DNA from: Pseudomonas fluorescens
GTDB lineage: Bacteria > Pseudomonadota > Gammaproteobacteria > Pseudomonadales > Pseudomonadaceae
Assembly (NCBI RefSeq): GCF_019212185.1
Contig: NZ_CP078138.1
Span: 4,074,501 to 4,138,500 of the forward strand
Direction: 5' to 3'
Length of the DNA stretch: 64,000 bases
The notes under the pieces were generated by a model. It saw only the letters and a list, made by a program, of their open reading frames with translations. It ran no database searches and was not told the origin of the DNA. Each line of letters begins with the position of its first letter. Position 1 is the first letter of the stretch. Of this stretch, positions 34,018 through 41,940 are shown in pieces. The position numbers were made by a program, and so were the translations under genes.

Positions 34018-34902
34018 ATGTCGATTCGCGCCCTTCGTACCTTGCTGGCCATCGCTCAACACGGCTCGTTCGCCCAGGCGGCGCAGAGCGTGCACCTGAC
34101 CCAGTCGGCGGTCAGCCTGCAGATCAAGACCCTCGAAGAAACCTTCAACGCCGCACTCTTCGATCGCTCGCGGCGCCTGCCGGTGCTGACCGACGCCGGT
34201 CATGTGGCGGTGGAGCGGGCGCGGGAAATCCTCGCGCTGTACGACGGCATCGCGGTGGAGATTGGCGGCGACAATGAACTGCGCGGCCGGCTGAAGATTG
34301 GCGTCATCCAGACCGCACTGGCCAGCGTGCTGCCCCCGGCGCTGGTTGCCTTGGGCACCCGGCATCCGCACCTGCGCATCACTGTCAACTCGGGCATGTC
34401 GGCGGAACTGGCGACCCGGGTCGAGGCCGGCGAACTGGATGTAGCCGTCACCACCGAACCGGTCAAACCCCATCCCTATGGCCTGGTCAGCACCCCGCTG
34501 TACGAAGAAGGCTTCTGGATCGTCGCGCCCGCCGCCTTTGCCGGACAGGATGCCCGGCAACTGCTGGAGCAGCAGCCGTTCATTCGCTTCGATCGCCGCG
34601 CCTGGGCCGGGCGCACCATCGAGCGCGAACTGCGCCGGCTGCACCTGCGGGTGCAGACCAGCATGGAACTGGACAGCCAGGAGGCGATCATCCAGATGGT
34701 CACCCAGGGCCTTGGGGTGGCGGTACTGCCGTTATCCAGGCGCAATCTCGAACAGCTCGGCGAGCTGGCATTGCAGCCCTTCGGCTCACCGCAACGCCTG
34801 CGCCGCGTGGTCCTGCTGGAGCGCGAAGACCGCCCGCACGCCAGACTGGCGGCCGCCCTGGCGCAGGTGATCCAGGAGCAGGTGCAGACTGACGATCGAT
34901 GA
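34018..34902 (+). CDS. LysR-family transcriptional regulator
   Basis: A 294-residue LTTR. The winged helix-turn-helix spans residues 1-60 (LLAIAQHGSFAQAAQSVHLT then QSAVSLQIKTLEE), and the effector-binding domain covers about 88-290. It is divergent from the MetC-like gene with a 121-base gap and sits upstream of an AEC-type exporter/importer, either of which may be its target. Confidence 0.92.
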   Translation: MSIRALRTLLAIAQHGSFAQAAQSVHLTQSAVSLQIKTLEETFNAALFDRSRRLPVLTDAGHVAVERAREILALYDGIAVEIGGDNELRGRLKIGVIQTALASVLPPALVALGTRHPHLRITVNSGMSAELATRVEAGELDVAVTTEPVKPHPYGLVSTPLYEEGFWIVAPAAFAGQDARQLLEQQPFIRFDRRAWAGRTIERELRRLHLRVQTSMELDSQEAIIQMVTQGLGVAVLPLSRRNLEQLGELALQPFGSPQRLRRVVLLEREDRPHARLAAALAQVIQEQVQTDDR

Positions 34903-35045
34903 GAAAAACTTGTTGGTCAGTGAATTTTTAATCGTTTTTCTTTTGCGTTCACAGTTCTTATCGTAAGGCCCATCCCCACCTTGTTGGAAGGCGCCATGCC
35001 CTGCTCAATCCTCCCTGCTCATCAACCCTTGATCGAGCTGCATCG

Positions 35046-35972
35046 ATGACCGCCCAGTTGCTGCTCGCCCTGGTGCCCATCGCCCTGCTGATCGGGCTTG
35101 GCGCCTGGCTTAAGCACAGCGCGTTTCTCGCCGACTCGTTCTGGGCCCAGGCCGAGCGCCTGGGCTATTACGTGCTGCTGCCCGCGCTGTTCCTGCACAG
35201 CCTGGCCACGGCCAAACTGCAAGACGTGCCGGTGCAAGGCATGATCGGCGTGCTGGTGTTTTCGACGGTGACAGTCGCCGCGCTGCTGGTGGGCGTCCGT
35301 CCCTTGCTCAAAGGCAACGATCCGGCATTTACCTCAGTGTTCCAGGGCGGTGTGCGCTTCAACAACTACGTCGGCGTCTCGGCGGCGGCCGGCCTGTTCG
35401 GCGCCCAGGGTATTGCCTTGGCGGCGGTGGCCAACGCGGCCATCGTGCCGACCGTGAATATCCTCTGCGTATTGGTGTTCGCCCGCTACGGCGCCGGTGG
35501 ACGGATGCCGGCGCGTCAGGTGGCCCGGCAAGTAGCCCTCAACCCTTTGGTGCTGGCCTGTTTTGGCGGGATCTTGTTGCAGGCGCTGGGCCTGGGTTTA
35601 CCGGTGGGTCTCGAACCGATGATCAAGGCGCTGGGTCAGGCTTCGCTGCCGTTGGGTCTGCTTTGTGTCGGCGCGGCACTGGATCTGGGCTCGGTGCGCA
35701 GCTGGATGCGGCCGCTGGCCTGGTCGTCGGTGTGCAAGTTCCTGATCATGCCGACGGTGACGCTGCTCGCCTGCCACCTCGCCGGACTGCAAGGCCCGGC
35801 CGCCATCACCGCCCTGCTGTTTCAGGCCCTGCCCACTGCCTCGTCTTCGTACATCATGGCCCGTCAATTGGGCGGCGATGCGCCCTTGATGGCCGGGATC
35901 ATTGCCAGTCAAACCTTGCTCGCGGCGATCGCCCTGCCCGTGGCGGTGATGCTGCTGACACCGTGGATTTAA
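35046..35972 (+). CDS. AEC-family membrane transporter
   Basis: A 308-residue inner-membrane carrier with ten hydrophobic helices in two five-helix halves, as in auxin-efflux/malonate carriers. Characteristic segments are FQGGVRFNNYVGVSAAAGLFG near the middle and ALLFQALPTASSSYIMARQLGGDA near the end. Substrates in bacteria include malonate and other organic acids; unknown here. Its stop overlaps the convergent nucleotidyltransferase-like gene by four bases. Confidence 0.9.
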   Translation: MTAQLLLALVPIALLIGLGAWLKHSAFLADSFWAQAERLGYYVLLPALFLHSLATAKLQDVPVQGMIGVLVFSTVTVAALLVGVRPLLKGNDPAFTSVFQGGVRFNNYVGVSAAAGLFGAQGIALAAVANAAIVPTVNILCVLVFARYGAGGRMPARQVARQVALNPLVLACFGGILLQALGLGLPVGLEPMIKALGQASLPLGLLCVGAALDLGSVRSWMRPLAWSSVCKFLIMPTVTLLACHLAGLQGPAAITALLFQALPTASSSYIMARQLGGDAPLMAGIIASQTLLAAIALPVAVMLLTPWI

Positions 35973-36529
35973 GGTTCGATGATCTTCAGCCAAGGCCAGC
36001 GCGCCTGGTAACTGGCGGCCTTTTGCTGGAACAGCTTCGGTTCGGGATTGATCGGATTGATGCGCAACAGACCCAGCTCGGTGTCTTCCAGGCCAAAGGG
36101 CGCATAGAGTTCGCCACTGTTCACATCGAGGCCAATACACGTGCCGGCGATCAGGTAGCGATCGACGCCGTCGCGAGTTGATTGCAGTTGCGGGTACGAA
36201 TGATTGAAGCGCTGTTTGTACCAGAGATGAACCCGCGCCTGGTTCTTGAAATCGATCTTCGCGTCGAGGTCGTGGAACAGCTTGCCGGCGGTCTCGATCA
36301 CCGCGTTTTCGGCTTCCCAGGACGTGTCCTCATCGAAGTAGAACACATCGTAATCCTTCACGCCCCACGCTGGCGGCTGTTGCGCCTGATGGTTCCACAC
36401 GGCCTGGAACAGGCAACCCGCAGTCAGCATGCATTGGTTCAAACCCAATGCCGGCAAGCGCGAAAAGACCTGCTCATTCAGCGGGTTTTCCATAGCCAGT
36501 TCGATCAGGCCTTCGGCAGTCAGCGGCAT
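35969..36529 (-). CDS. Nucleotidyltransferase-like protein coupled to RES toxin
   Basis: A 186-residue protein of the DUF925/NTP_transf_6 nucleotidyltransferase group. Supporting segments are LNQCMLTAGCLFQAVWN, VKDYDVFYFDEDTSWEAENAVI (acidic DYDVFYFD metal-site-like pair) and KNQARVHLWYKQRF. The start MPLTAEG at 36529 has AAGGA six bases upstream; an ATG two codons earlier is less well spaced. It begins two bases after the RES gene stop, so it is the third gene of the Xre-RES operon. A role with the toxin, for example nucleotidyl transfer, is speculative. Confidence 0.75.
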   Translation of the reverse strand: MPLTAEGLIELAMENPLNEQVFSRLPALGLNQCMLTAGCLFQAVWNHQAQQPPAWGVKDYDVFYFDEDTSWEAENAVIETAGKLFHDLDAKIDFKNQARVHLWYKQRFNHSYPQLQSTRDGVDRYLIAGTCIGLDVNSGELYAPFGLEDTELGLLRINPINPEPKLFQQKAASYQARWPWLKIIEP

Positions 36530-36531
36530 AT

Positions 36532-37239
36532 TCATTCCTTGAACGTGGGGGTTTGGGTGAAGCGGTTGACGCTGGTGATCTGGCCGTTCCAGATCATCTC
36601 GTAATGCTCGGTCTGCACCATCGAGGTCACCGGTTTTGGCGTCAACAGCGCCCAGCAGTGGCTGCCCGGCAGGCGTACCGAGTGGTAGCGAAAACCGGGG
36701 CTGACCGCGTCCCTGGCCGCCTTGCCGAAGATTTGAGCCTGGCTGTAGTCGTCCGGTGCGTAGATCGGATCGGTCAGCGGCAGCGGCGTCGCGTCCTGCA
36801 TCTGCGCCTGGCTGAAGCTGCAGGACAGCCCACGAAAAACAAAGCGCTCGAAGCCCAGGCCCGGCACTTTCGACCAATACTGGTTCTGGTGATAGCGCAC
36901 CTCGGCCAGCGCAGTCGGCATCGAATCGGCCAGGTACAGCACCCCGAAACGCCCATCGCTGAAGCGCGAGCCCGCCGGATTGACATGGGTAAAGGGCGCG
37001 ATGGCGTAAGAACAACCGGGGATGCCGAAGGGGATCTCGCTGCGGCGAATCAATTCAAGTTGGCCAACTTCGTTTTGCAGCCGTGGATTGGTCAGCGCCT
37101 GGATCTGATAGAGCAGTTCGAACTCATCGGCGTCGGCGACGTCATCGAACAAAGCGATCGGCGGAAACTTCGAATTGACCAGCCGATAGGCCTGCAGCGA
37201 TTCGCCTTTGAGCGTCGGCAGACGCTGCGCACTCACCAC
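36532..37239 (-). CDS. RES-domain toxin (NAD+-degrading type)
   Basis: A 235-residue RES-family toxin. The conserved Arg lies in QAYRLVNSKF and GSRFSDGRFGVLYLADS, the Glu in PTALAEVRYHQNQ, and the Ser region follows (FRGLSCSFSQAQ). Characterised RES toxins phosphorolyse or hydrolyse NAD+, halting growth. Two adjacent GTG codons could start translation (37239 or 37236); the second gives a four-base GTGA overlap with the antitoxin stop. Somewhat longer than compact RES toxins of about 160 residues because of an N-terminal extension of roughly 60 residues (DEFELLYQIQALTNPRLQNE). Confidence 0.88.
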   Translation of the reverse strand: MVSAQRLPTLKGESLQAYRLVNSKFPPIALFDDVADADEFELLYQIQALTNPRLQNEVGQLELIRRSEIPFGIPGCSYAIAPFTHVNPAGSRFSDGRFGVLYLADSMPTALAEVRYHQNQYWSKVPGLGFERFVFRGLSCSFSQAQMQDATPLPLTDPIYAPDDYSQAQIFGKAARDAVSPGFRYHSVRLPGSHCWALLTPKPVTSMVQTEHYEMIWNGQITSVNRFTQTPTFKE

Positions 37240-37637
37240 AACCCGCCCCGCAGCACATCGATACGCCGGTAGGTTTCGTAGAGGGAAATCATGTCGCCCT
37301 GGGCCATGATCTCCAGCGGACTGCGGCCGTTGAAGAACTCGTTGTGGTTGGCCAACGCGACGAAACCGTAGACGTTCTGCGGGTTGTCAAACACCAGGCG
37401 CAGGGCGGCGTGGATGTTCAGGACAAAACTGATGCGCTGCATCTGGTCGGCATCCAGGGCGACGGTCCAGGCCGGATCGCGCTGCCGGGCGCGGGTGTAG
37501 GTGCTGCGGGAAATGCGCAGGATGCGACAGGCCTGCTCGCTGCTGGCTTCCCACTTATCGAGGATCGCCACCGCAGCGCGCAAACCGGTCACACACTGCT
37601 GTTTGCTGAAGGCGGGTAAAGGTTGCGCGAGGCTCAT
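37233..37637 (-). CDS. Xre/MbcA/ParS-type antitoxin
   Basis: A 134-residue antitoxin with an Xre-like N-terminal helix-turn-helix (ILDKWEASSEQACRILRISR then STYTRAR, residues about 25-50) and the C-terminal MbcA/ParS toxin-binding region (RLVFDNPQNVYGFVALANHN then PLEIMAQGD). It precedes the RES toxin and overlaps it, the normal order. Two palindromic operators lie just upstream of its ATG for autorepression. Confidence 0.88.
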   Translation of the reverse strand: MSLAQPLPAFSKQQCVTGLRAAVAILDKWEASSEQACRILRISRSTYTRARQRDPAWTVALDADQMQRISFVLNIHAALRLVFDNPQNVYGFVALANHNEFFNGRSPLEIMAQGDMISLYETYRRIDVLRGGLW

Positions 37638-37652
37638 GATCGACGGCTCTAC

Positions 37653-37698
37653 TTGAATCTATAGAATCAAATGTAGTCTCGGTGAGTCTATAGATCAA
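37653..37698. promoter_or_regulatory. Paired operators of the Xre-RES operon
   Basis: Two sites sharing TCTATAGA (37658-37665 and 37687-37694) within TTGA/TCAA-flanked near-palindromes. Centres are 29 bases apart, and the first lies 21 bases upstream of the antitoxin start. The layout fits cooperative autoregulation by the antitoxin or toxin-antitoxin complex. Confidence 0.75.
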
Positions 37699-38129
37699 GC
37701 TGATGTTCCGGTGAGTTGCAGGGCAATCAGCACCGCCAGCTGTAACAGACTGGCCAGTCCCACGGCATAGGTCAGGGTCCGCCACGGTTGCCGGGCGCTA
37801 AGGTACATCAGCGTGTGCAGCACCCGCGCCACGGTGAACAGGCAGAAGCCCGTCACGGTCGGCAGCCAGGCAGTGTGCAAGGCCACACACAAGCCGCCGA
37901 GTACGAAGAACAGCGGAATATTTTCCAGATCATTACTCCAGGCCCTGGCAGCACGGCGCACGACCGGCAGTTCCTCGGCGTTGGCGGCACGGCGGAAAAA
38001 GCCGGCGTCCTCGGGGTTGCTGAAAGCCAGGTGGCGCAAGCGGTGGAAACCCTGATAACAGGAGATCGCCAGCATCTTCAGACACAGCACCAGTACGCAC
38101 AGGGCGTAGATCGACAAGGTGCTGCTCAT
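37695..38129 (-). CDS. MAPEG-family membrane protein
   Basis: A 144-residue protein with four membrane helices and the MAPEG signature region (FRRAANAEELPVVRRAARAW then NDLENIPLFFVLG), related to microsomal glutathione S-transferases. Bacterial members may conjugate glutathione to lipophilic compounds; activity here is unproven. It overlaps the preceding DUF2834 gene by four bases, so the two are an operon. Confidence 0.87.
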   Translation of the reverse strand: MSSTLSIYALCVLVLCLKMLAISCYQGFHRLRHLAFSNPEDAGFFRRAANAEELPVVRRAARAWSNDLENIPLFFVLGGLCVALHTAWLPTVTGFCLFTVARVLHTLMYLSARQPWRTLTYAVGLASLLQLAVLIALQLTGTSA

Positions 38130-38446
38130 GCCCGGCCCCTGCTGTCTGTGCTGAAGCCGTTGACCACGATGTACAGCAGCGGGCCGATGGAGACGAAGAT
38201 CGCAGTAATCAGCAGGTACGGCAGCACACTGAGGGTCGAGCGGCCTTTGCGGCGCGCATCGCGATACATCCAGACCGCAGCCATGGCGGCGAGTAGATAG
38301 AGGTCGATGACCACTTGGGCGGTGTCCGGACGGGACAGCAGATCGAGGCCGAACGCGAGCAGCGATTGCTCGGCGATCAACAGGGACCAGGCGGTGTACA
38401 GGGAAAAGCCCAGCAGCGCGGCAAGGGCCAGGTAGGGTCGGTGCAT
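38126..38446 (-). CDS. DUF2834 membrane protein
   Basis: A 106-residue protein with three predicted membrane spans (LALAALLGFSLYTAWSLLIA, VVIDLYLLAAMAAVWMYRD, LPYLLITAIFVSIGPLLYIV). The WMYRDARRKG loop after the second span is typical of DUF2834. Function unknown. Start MHRPYLA at 38446 follows AAGGAGG. Possibly controlled by the divergent XRE gene. Confidence 0.75.
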   Translation of the reverse strand: MHRPYLALAALLGFSLYTAWSLLIAEQSLLAFGLDLLSRPDTAQVVIDLYLLAAMAAVWMYRDARRKGRSTLSVLPYLLITAIFVSIGPLLYIVVNGFSTDSRGRA

Positions 38447-38567
38447 GCGGTCCTCCTTGGACAGCGACAGGTGTGACTGACCCGGCCACGTTAGTGCTAT
38501 GGTCGCGACGCCAGCAATGACCTGTGAGGTCATGGACGCCTTCCTTTCGCCCTGTCAGAGTCGACGC

Positions 38568-39377
38568 ATGAGCAGCCGCCCCTTCCCCCGCACCACACCC
38601 TCGACCAGCACCGGCATGCAACTGCGCCAGTTGCGCCGCCAGGCCAGCCTCAGCCAGCTCGACCTGGCGTTGATCAGCGGGATTTCCCAGCGGCACTTGA
38701 GTTGCATCGAAACCGGTCGCGCCACGCCCAGCCCTGGCACGCTGCATAATCTGCTGACAGCCCTGGAGGCGCCGCTGGTGCAGTGCAACCAAGTGTTCCT
38801 AGCCGCCGGCTATGCGCCGCGCTATGAAACCACGCCGCTGACTTCTCCGGCGATGGACGTGGTGCGTGACGCCCTGGCCCACGTGCTGCACGCCAACAAC
38901 CCGGCACCGGCGATTGTACTGGGCAGTCAGTGGCAGGTACTCGGCGCCAACGCTAGTACTGCGGTGCTGTTCGATGTGTTGGGGTTGCCAGTGGAGGCGA
39001 CTCAGGGTCTAAATTTGCTGGAGACGCTGCTCAAGCCGGGTGGTCTTGGCGATCACTTGCTCAATGCCGATGAGATTCGTAGCGTGGCCTGGCAGCGTGC
39101 AAGCCGCGAAGCCTTGGGTAATCCGGGGTTGGCCGAACTGCTGCAGAACCTGCCGCCGCCCAACAGTCACACGCCCCTCACCAGCGAACTACCACCGCTG
39201 ATGTTGACCCGGCTGGATTCGCCACAAGGCGAGCTGAATTTCCTCTCGACCTTCACCACCTTCGGCATGCCTCAGGACATCACCCTGACCTCGCTGCGCA
39301 TCGAACATCTGATTCCGGCGGATGGGCAGACGTGGGGGGTGATGACGCAGGCGTATGAGCGATCGATGACTAGTTGA
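38568..39377 (+). CDS. XRE regulator with MmyB-like ligand domain
   Basis: A 269-residue regulator. The helix-turn-helix occupies about residues 20-75 (LRQLRRQASLSQLDLALISG then ISQRHLSCIETGRA), and the C-terminal part (about 105-265: APAIVLGSQWQVLGANASTA, LNLLETLL, LEHL-like tail) is the MmyB-like PAS-related domain that binds fatty-acid-type ligands in this family. The ATG at 38568 gives the family's usual N-terminus; a longer frame starts at 38499. It is divergent from the DUF2834-MAPEG pair. Confidence 0.88.
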   Translation: MSSRPFPRTTPSTSTGMQLRQLRRQASLSQLDLALISGISQRHLSCIETGRATPSPGTLHNLLTALEAPLVQCNQVFLAAGYAPRYETTPLTSPAMDVVRDALAHVLHANNPAPAIVLGSQWQVLGANASTAVLFDVLGLPVEATQGLNLLETLLKPGGLGDHLLNADEIRSVAWQRASREALGNPGLAELLQNLPPPNSHTPLTSELPPLMLTRLDSPQGELNFLSTFTTFGMPQDITLTSLRIEHLIPADGQTWGVMTQAYERSMTS

Positions 39378-39389
39378 TGTTGTTAGCAC

Positions 39390-39492
39390 CTGTGGGAGCG
39401 AGCCTGCTCGCGAAGGATCCAAGGACACCGCGTGCATTCAGGATGTCCGCATTATCGTTGACGCCCTTCGCGAGCAGGCTCGCTCCCACAGG
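39390..39492. repeat. REP doublet, inverted arms
   Basis: Arms ctgtgggagcgagcctgctc (39390 on) and gagcaggctcgctcccacag (to 39491) flank a spacer of about 50 bases. Confidence 0.8.
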
Positions 39493-39519
39493 AACAGCAC
39501 TCCAGTGCAACCGAAAGAG

Positions 39520-39786
39520 TTACTGCGACATCGCATCCTTCTTCATCCCGTCCTTGGACATCGCGTCTTTCTTCATCCCGTCCTTGCTCATGGAATCCTT
39601 GGACATCGCGTCCTTTTTCATCCCATCCTTACTCATCGACTCCTTGGACATCGAATCCTTCTTCATCGCGTCCTTACTCATTGCATCTTTGCTCATGCTG
39701 TCATTGCTCATGGTATCGGCGGCGTACACGCTGGCGACGCCCAGAACCAGGCACAAGGACAGAGCAGCAGTAGTGAACTTTTTCAT
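39520..39786 (-). CDS. MXKDX pentapeptide-repeat periplasmic protein (MrpX-like)
   Basis: An 88-residue exported protein: a 23-residue signal peptide (FTTAALSLCLVLGVASVYAA) and a mature part made of twelve pentapeptides of the form M-S/K-K-D-A/S/G plus a final MSQ, so every fifth residue is Met (13 in about 65). This matches the MXKDX repeat family (TIGR02953). Similar Met-rich peptides (MrpX) encoded with YedY/YedZ-type genes in Azospira scavenge hypochlorite, with the oxidised Met repaired by the reductase. Here the YedY-like and cytochrome b genes lie directly upstream on the same strand, which supports that role. Confidence 0.85.
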   Translation of the reverse strand: MKKFTTAALSLCLVLGVASVYAADTMSNDSMSKDAMSKDAMKKDSMSKESMSKDGMKKDAMSKDSMSKDGMKKDAMSKDGMKKDAMSQ

Positions 39787-39848
39787 GGTGGAACTCCTTC
39801 ATCGAATGAACGCAGCGGACGCTGCGCGGTGTTGTAGTGCAGCAGTCG

Positions 39849-40640
39849 TCAACTGCCACCGAACCAGTTGTAGCCCTGGTCTTCCCAGTAGCCGCCGCTG
39901 TAGGTGTTGCTGACGAAAATCGCCTGAATATGCTTGGGGTTCTTGTAGCCGAGCTTGGTCGGCATGCGCAGCTTCATCGGGAAGCCGTATTCGCGCGGCA
40001 AAACCGCACCGTCGTAGATCAGGGCCAGCAGGGTTTGCGCATGCAGGGCGGTGGCCATGTCGATGCTGGTGTAGTAGTCGTCGGCGCATTTGAAACCAAC
40101 GTATTTAGCGTCGGTATCGGCGCCGATGCGCCGCAGGAAATCGCTGAAACGTACTCCGCCCCAGCGGCCGATCGCACTCCAGCCTTCGACGCAGATGTGC
40201 CGGGTGATCTGTTCTTCCTGGGCCATTGCCCGTAACTCGTCCAGGCGCCAGCTGCGCTTGTCGGCCACCAGCCCGGTGACCTCCAGTTGGTAGTCGGCCT
40301 CGACCACCACCGGGGCGTCCTCGATGCCGTAGAAGGCGTTGAACGGAAATGGCCGGGTAATCATCGACGCCGGATAGGTGGGCGCCATGGCATTCGGATT
40401 GAACAACCAGCCTTGCACCCGATCGTTGAACCGCGACATGCTCGACAACGCGGTTTCGACGCTGTCGCTGTCACTCAGGCTGCATCCGGAAAGCATCGCC
40501 ACGCCACCCAGGGTCAGCCCCCTGAGCAGAAACGAGCGCCGCGAACGGTCTTCTATCTGCATCTGTGGGGCGAGGATTTTCCGGGCATCGGTGAGGATCG
40601 ATTGCTCGTCCAGGCCGGTTACTGGATTGCGCTTGTTCAT
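39849..40640 (-). CDS. MsrP/YedY-like molybdopterin enzyme
   Basis: A 263-residue periplasmic molybdenum enzyme of the sulfite-oxidase fold. The Mo-ligand Cys is in RHICVEGWSAIGRWGGVRF (about residue 152), followed by YVGFKCADDYYTSIDMATAL and YGFPMKLRMPTKLGYKNPK. The N-terminus has a twin-arginine signal (RRSFLLRG) and then MLSGCS, which looks like a lipobox, so it may be a Tat-exported lipoprotein. By homology it may reduce protein methionine sulfoxide. Its start overlaps the stop of the cytochrome b gene, and the Met-rich repeat peptide follows 62 bases later. Confidence 0.85.
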   Translation of the reverse strand: MNKRNPVTGLDEQSILTDARKILAPQMQIEDRSRRSFLLRGLTLGGVAMLSGCSLSDSDSVETALSSMSRFNDRVQGWLFNPNAMAPTYPASMITRPFPFNAFYGIEDAPVVVEADYQLEVTGLVADKRSWRLDELRAMAQEEQITRHICVEGWSAIGRWGGVRFSDFLRRIGADTDAKYVGFKCADDYYTSIDMATALHAQTLLALIYDGAVLPREYGFPMKLRMPTKLGYKNPKHIQAIFVSNTYSGGYWEDQGYNWFGGS

Positions 40641-41263
40641 ACGGACTCCTTGCGGCCCACGAGCATCGCCCACAGGGTTTTCGGGACCAGCGCCACCATC
40701 AACAGATGCACTGCGATGAAGCCGGTCAACAGGGTCATGGCAATGAAGTGCACATGCCGCGCGCTGTCGTAACCGCCGAGCAATTCCCGCAGGATGGGAA
40801 ACTGCACCGACTTCCACAGGACCAGTCCGGAGATCACCAGCAGCGCCACGTCGAGCATGACGAACAGGTAGGCGACGCGTTGCACCTGGTTGTAGACGCT
40901 CAGGTTGGCGTGGCCGAGGCGTCCGCGCAGGGCCGCCCACAGGTCATGGGCGACGCCGCTGGGCGAGACCGGAAAAAAACGCCGGAACAGGCGACCGCTG
41001 GCGACATTGAGCAGCAGGTACAGCAGGCCGTTGAGACCCAGCAGCCACATCGCTGCGAAGTGCCATTGCAACGCCCCGCCCAACCAGCCACCGAGGGTAA
41101 TCGCCTTGGGGAAGCTGAAGTCGTACAGGGGCGAGGCGTTATAGATGCGCCAGCCGCTGCCAATCATCAGCAGCACGGCCAGGGCATTCAGCCAATGGGT
41201 CAGGCGCAGCCAGCGTGGATGGCTGGGCCCGGATGCGCGGGGTACGGCAGGCACGGCTGACAT
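40637..41263 (-). CDS. Cytochrome b membrane anchor for the YedY-like enzyme
   Basis: A 208-residue inner-membrane b-type cytochrome (cytochrome b561 / thiosulfate-reductase gamma type) with four spans. Haem ligand candidates are H in WLRLTHWLNALAVLLMIG, H in LQWHFAAMWLLG, and H residues in ARHVHFIAMTLLTGFIAVHLL. It would pass quinol electrons to the periplasmic Mo enzyme encoded by the overlapping next gene. Start MSAVPAV at 41263 rather than the longer frame. Confidence 0.85.
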   Translation of the reverse strand: MSAVPAVPRASGPSHPRWLRLTHWLNALAVLLMIGSGWRIYNASPLYDFSFPKAITLGGWLGGALQWHFAAMWLLGLNGLLYLLLNVASGRLFRRFFPVSPSGVAHDLWAALRGRLGHANLSVYNQVQRVAYLFVMLDVALLVISGLVLWKSVQFPILRELLGGYDSARHVHFIAMTLLTGFIAVHLLMVALVPKTLWAMLVGRKESV

Positions 41264-41465
41264 GATCGGCTCCTCGCAGGGGGTGTGCGAAGAACTATGC
41301 AGGCGTGCTGATCGCCAAATCCTCACGGAAAGTTAAATAAATCGTGATAACCCCGAGCGCGGGTTATTCATCCGTTCGCCTGGGTTGTATCACCGCTACT
41401 TATCAACGGTGACGCGGCGGGTGGACAGGCGCATGGTCGGCTTTTCCAGTGGAGGGACAAAGACC

Positions 41466-41861
41466 ATGCTCAACGCACTCAAGCAGATCAACTCGACCTC
41501 GGCCTTCAACCGCTGGGCCGGCTTCGAAGTCACCCGCGCCGAAAGCGGCGAGGCCGAACTGAGCATGGCCTTTCGCGAGGCCGACATGGCGCAGTACTCA
41601 GGCTTCCTCCACGCCGGCCTGATCGCCGCCCTGCTCGACACCGCCTGCGGCTTTGCCGCCGGTACCGTGGCCGGCAACGTCCTGGCCTCGCACTTCTCGG
41701 TGAACTGCCTGGCGCCGGCGGTTGGCGAGGTGTTTATCGCCCGGGGCAAGGTGATCAAGGCGGGGAAAAAGCAAGTGTTCGCGAGGGCGGAGTTGTATGC
41801 GCAGAGTGGCGATCAGTTGAAGCTGGTGGCGACCGGTGACGGGATACTTGTTCCCGTGTGA
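41466..41861 (+). CDS. PaaI-family thioesterase
   Basis: A 131-residue hotdog-fold thioesterase. The segment YSGFLHAGLIAALLDTACGFAAG contains the HAG-type catalytic region with the acidic Asp, followed by the typical SVNCLAPAVGEVFIARGKVI strands. PaaI-type enzymes hydrolyse acyl- or phenylacetyl-CoA thioesters; the substrate is not evident. The start MLNALKQ has GGAGGG upstream. Confidence 0.88.
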   Translation: MLNALKQINSTSAFNRWAGFEVTRAESGEAELSMAFREADMAQYSGFLHAGLIAALLDTACGFAAGTVAGNVLASHFSVNCLAPAVGEVFIARGKVIKAGKKQVFARAELYAQSGDQLKLVATGDGILVPV

Positions 41862-41882
41862 GATGTGCTATGGCAACACCCC

Positions 41883-41913
41883 CTGTAGGAGCTGGCTTGC
41901 CAGCGAAGGCGGC
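41883..41913. repeat. Single REP-like arm
   Basis: ctgtaggagctggcttgcca followed by gcgaaggcgg, an isolated copy between the thioesterase and histidine kinase genes. Confidence 0.6.
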
Positions 41914-41940
41914 AGGCCTGACACACCGCCCTGCCCGCCT

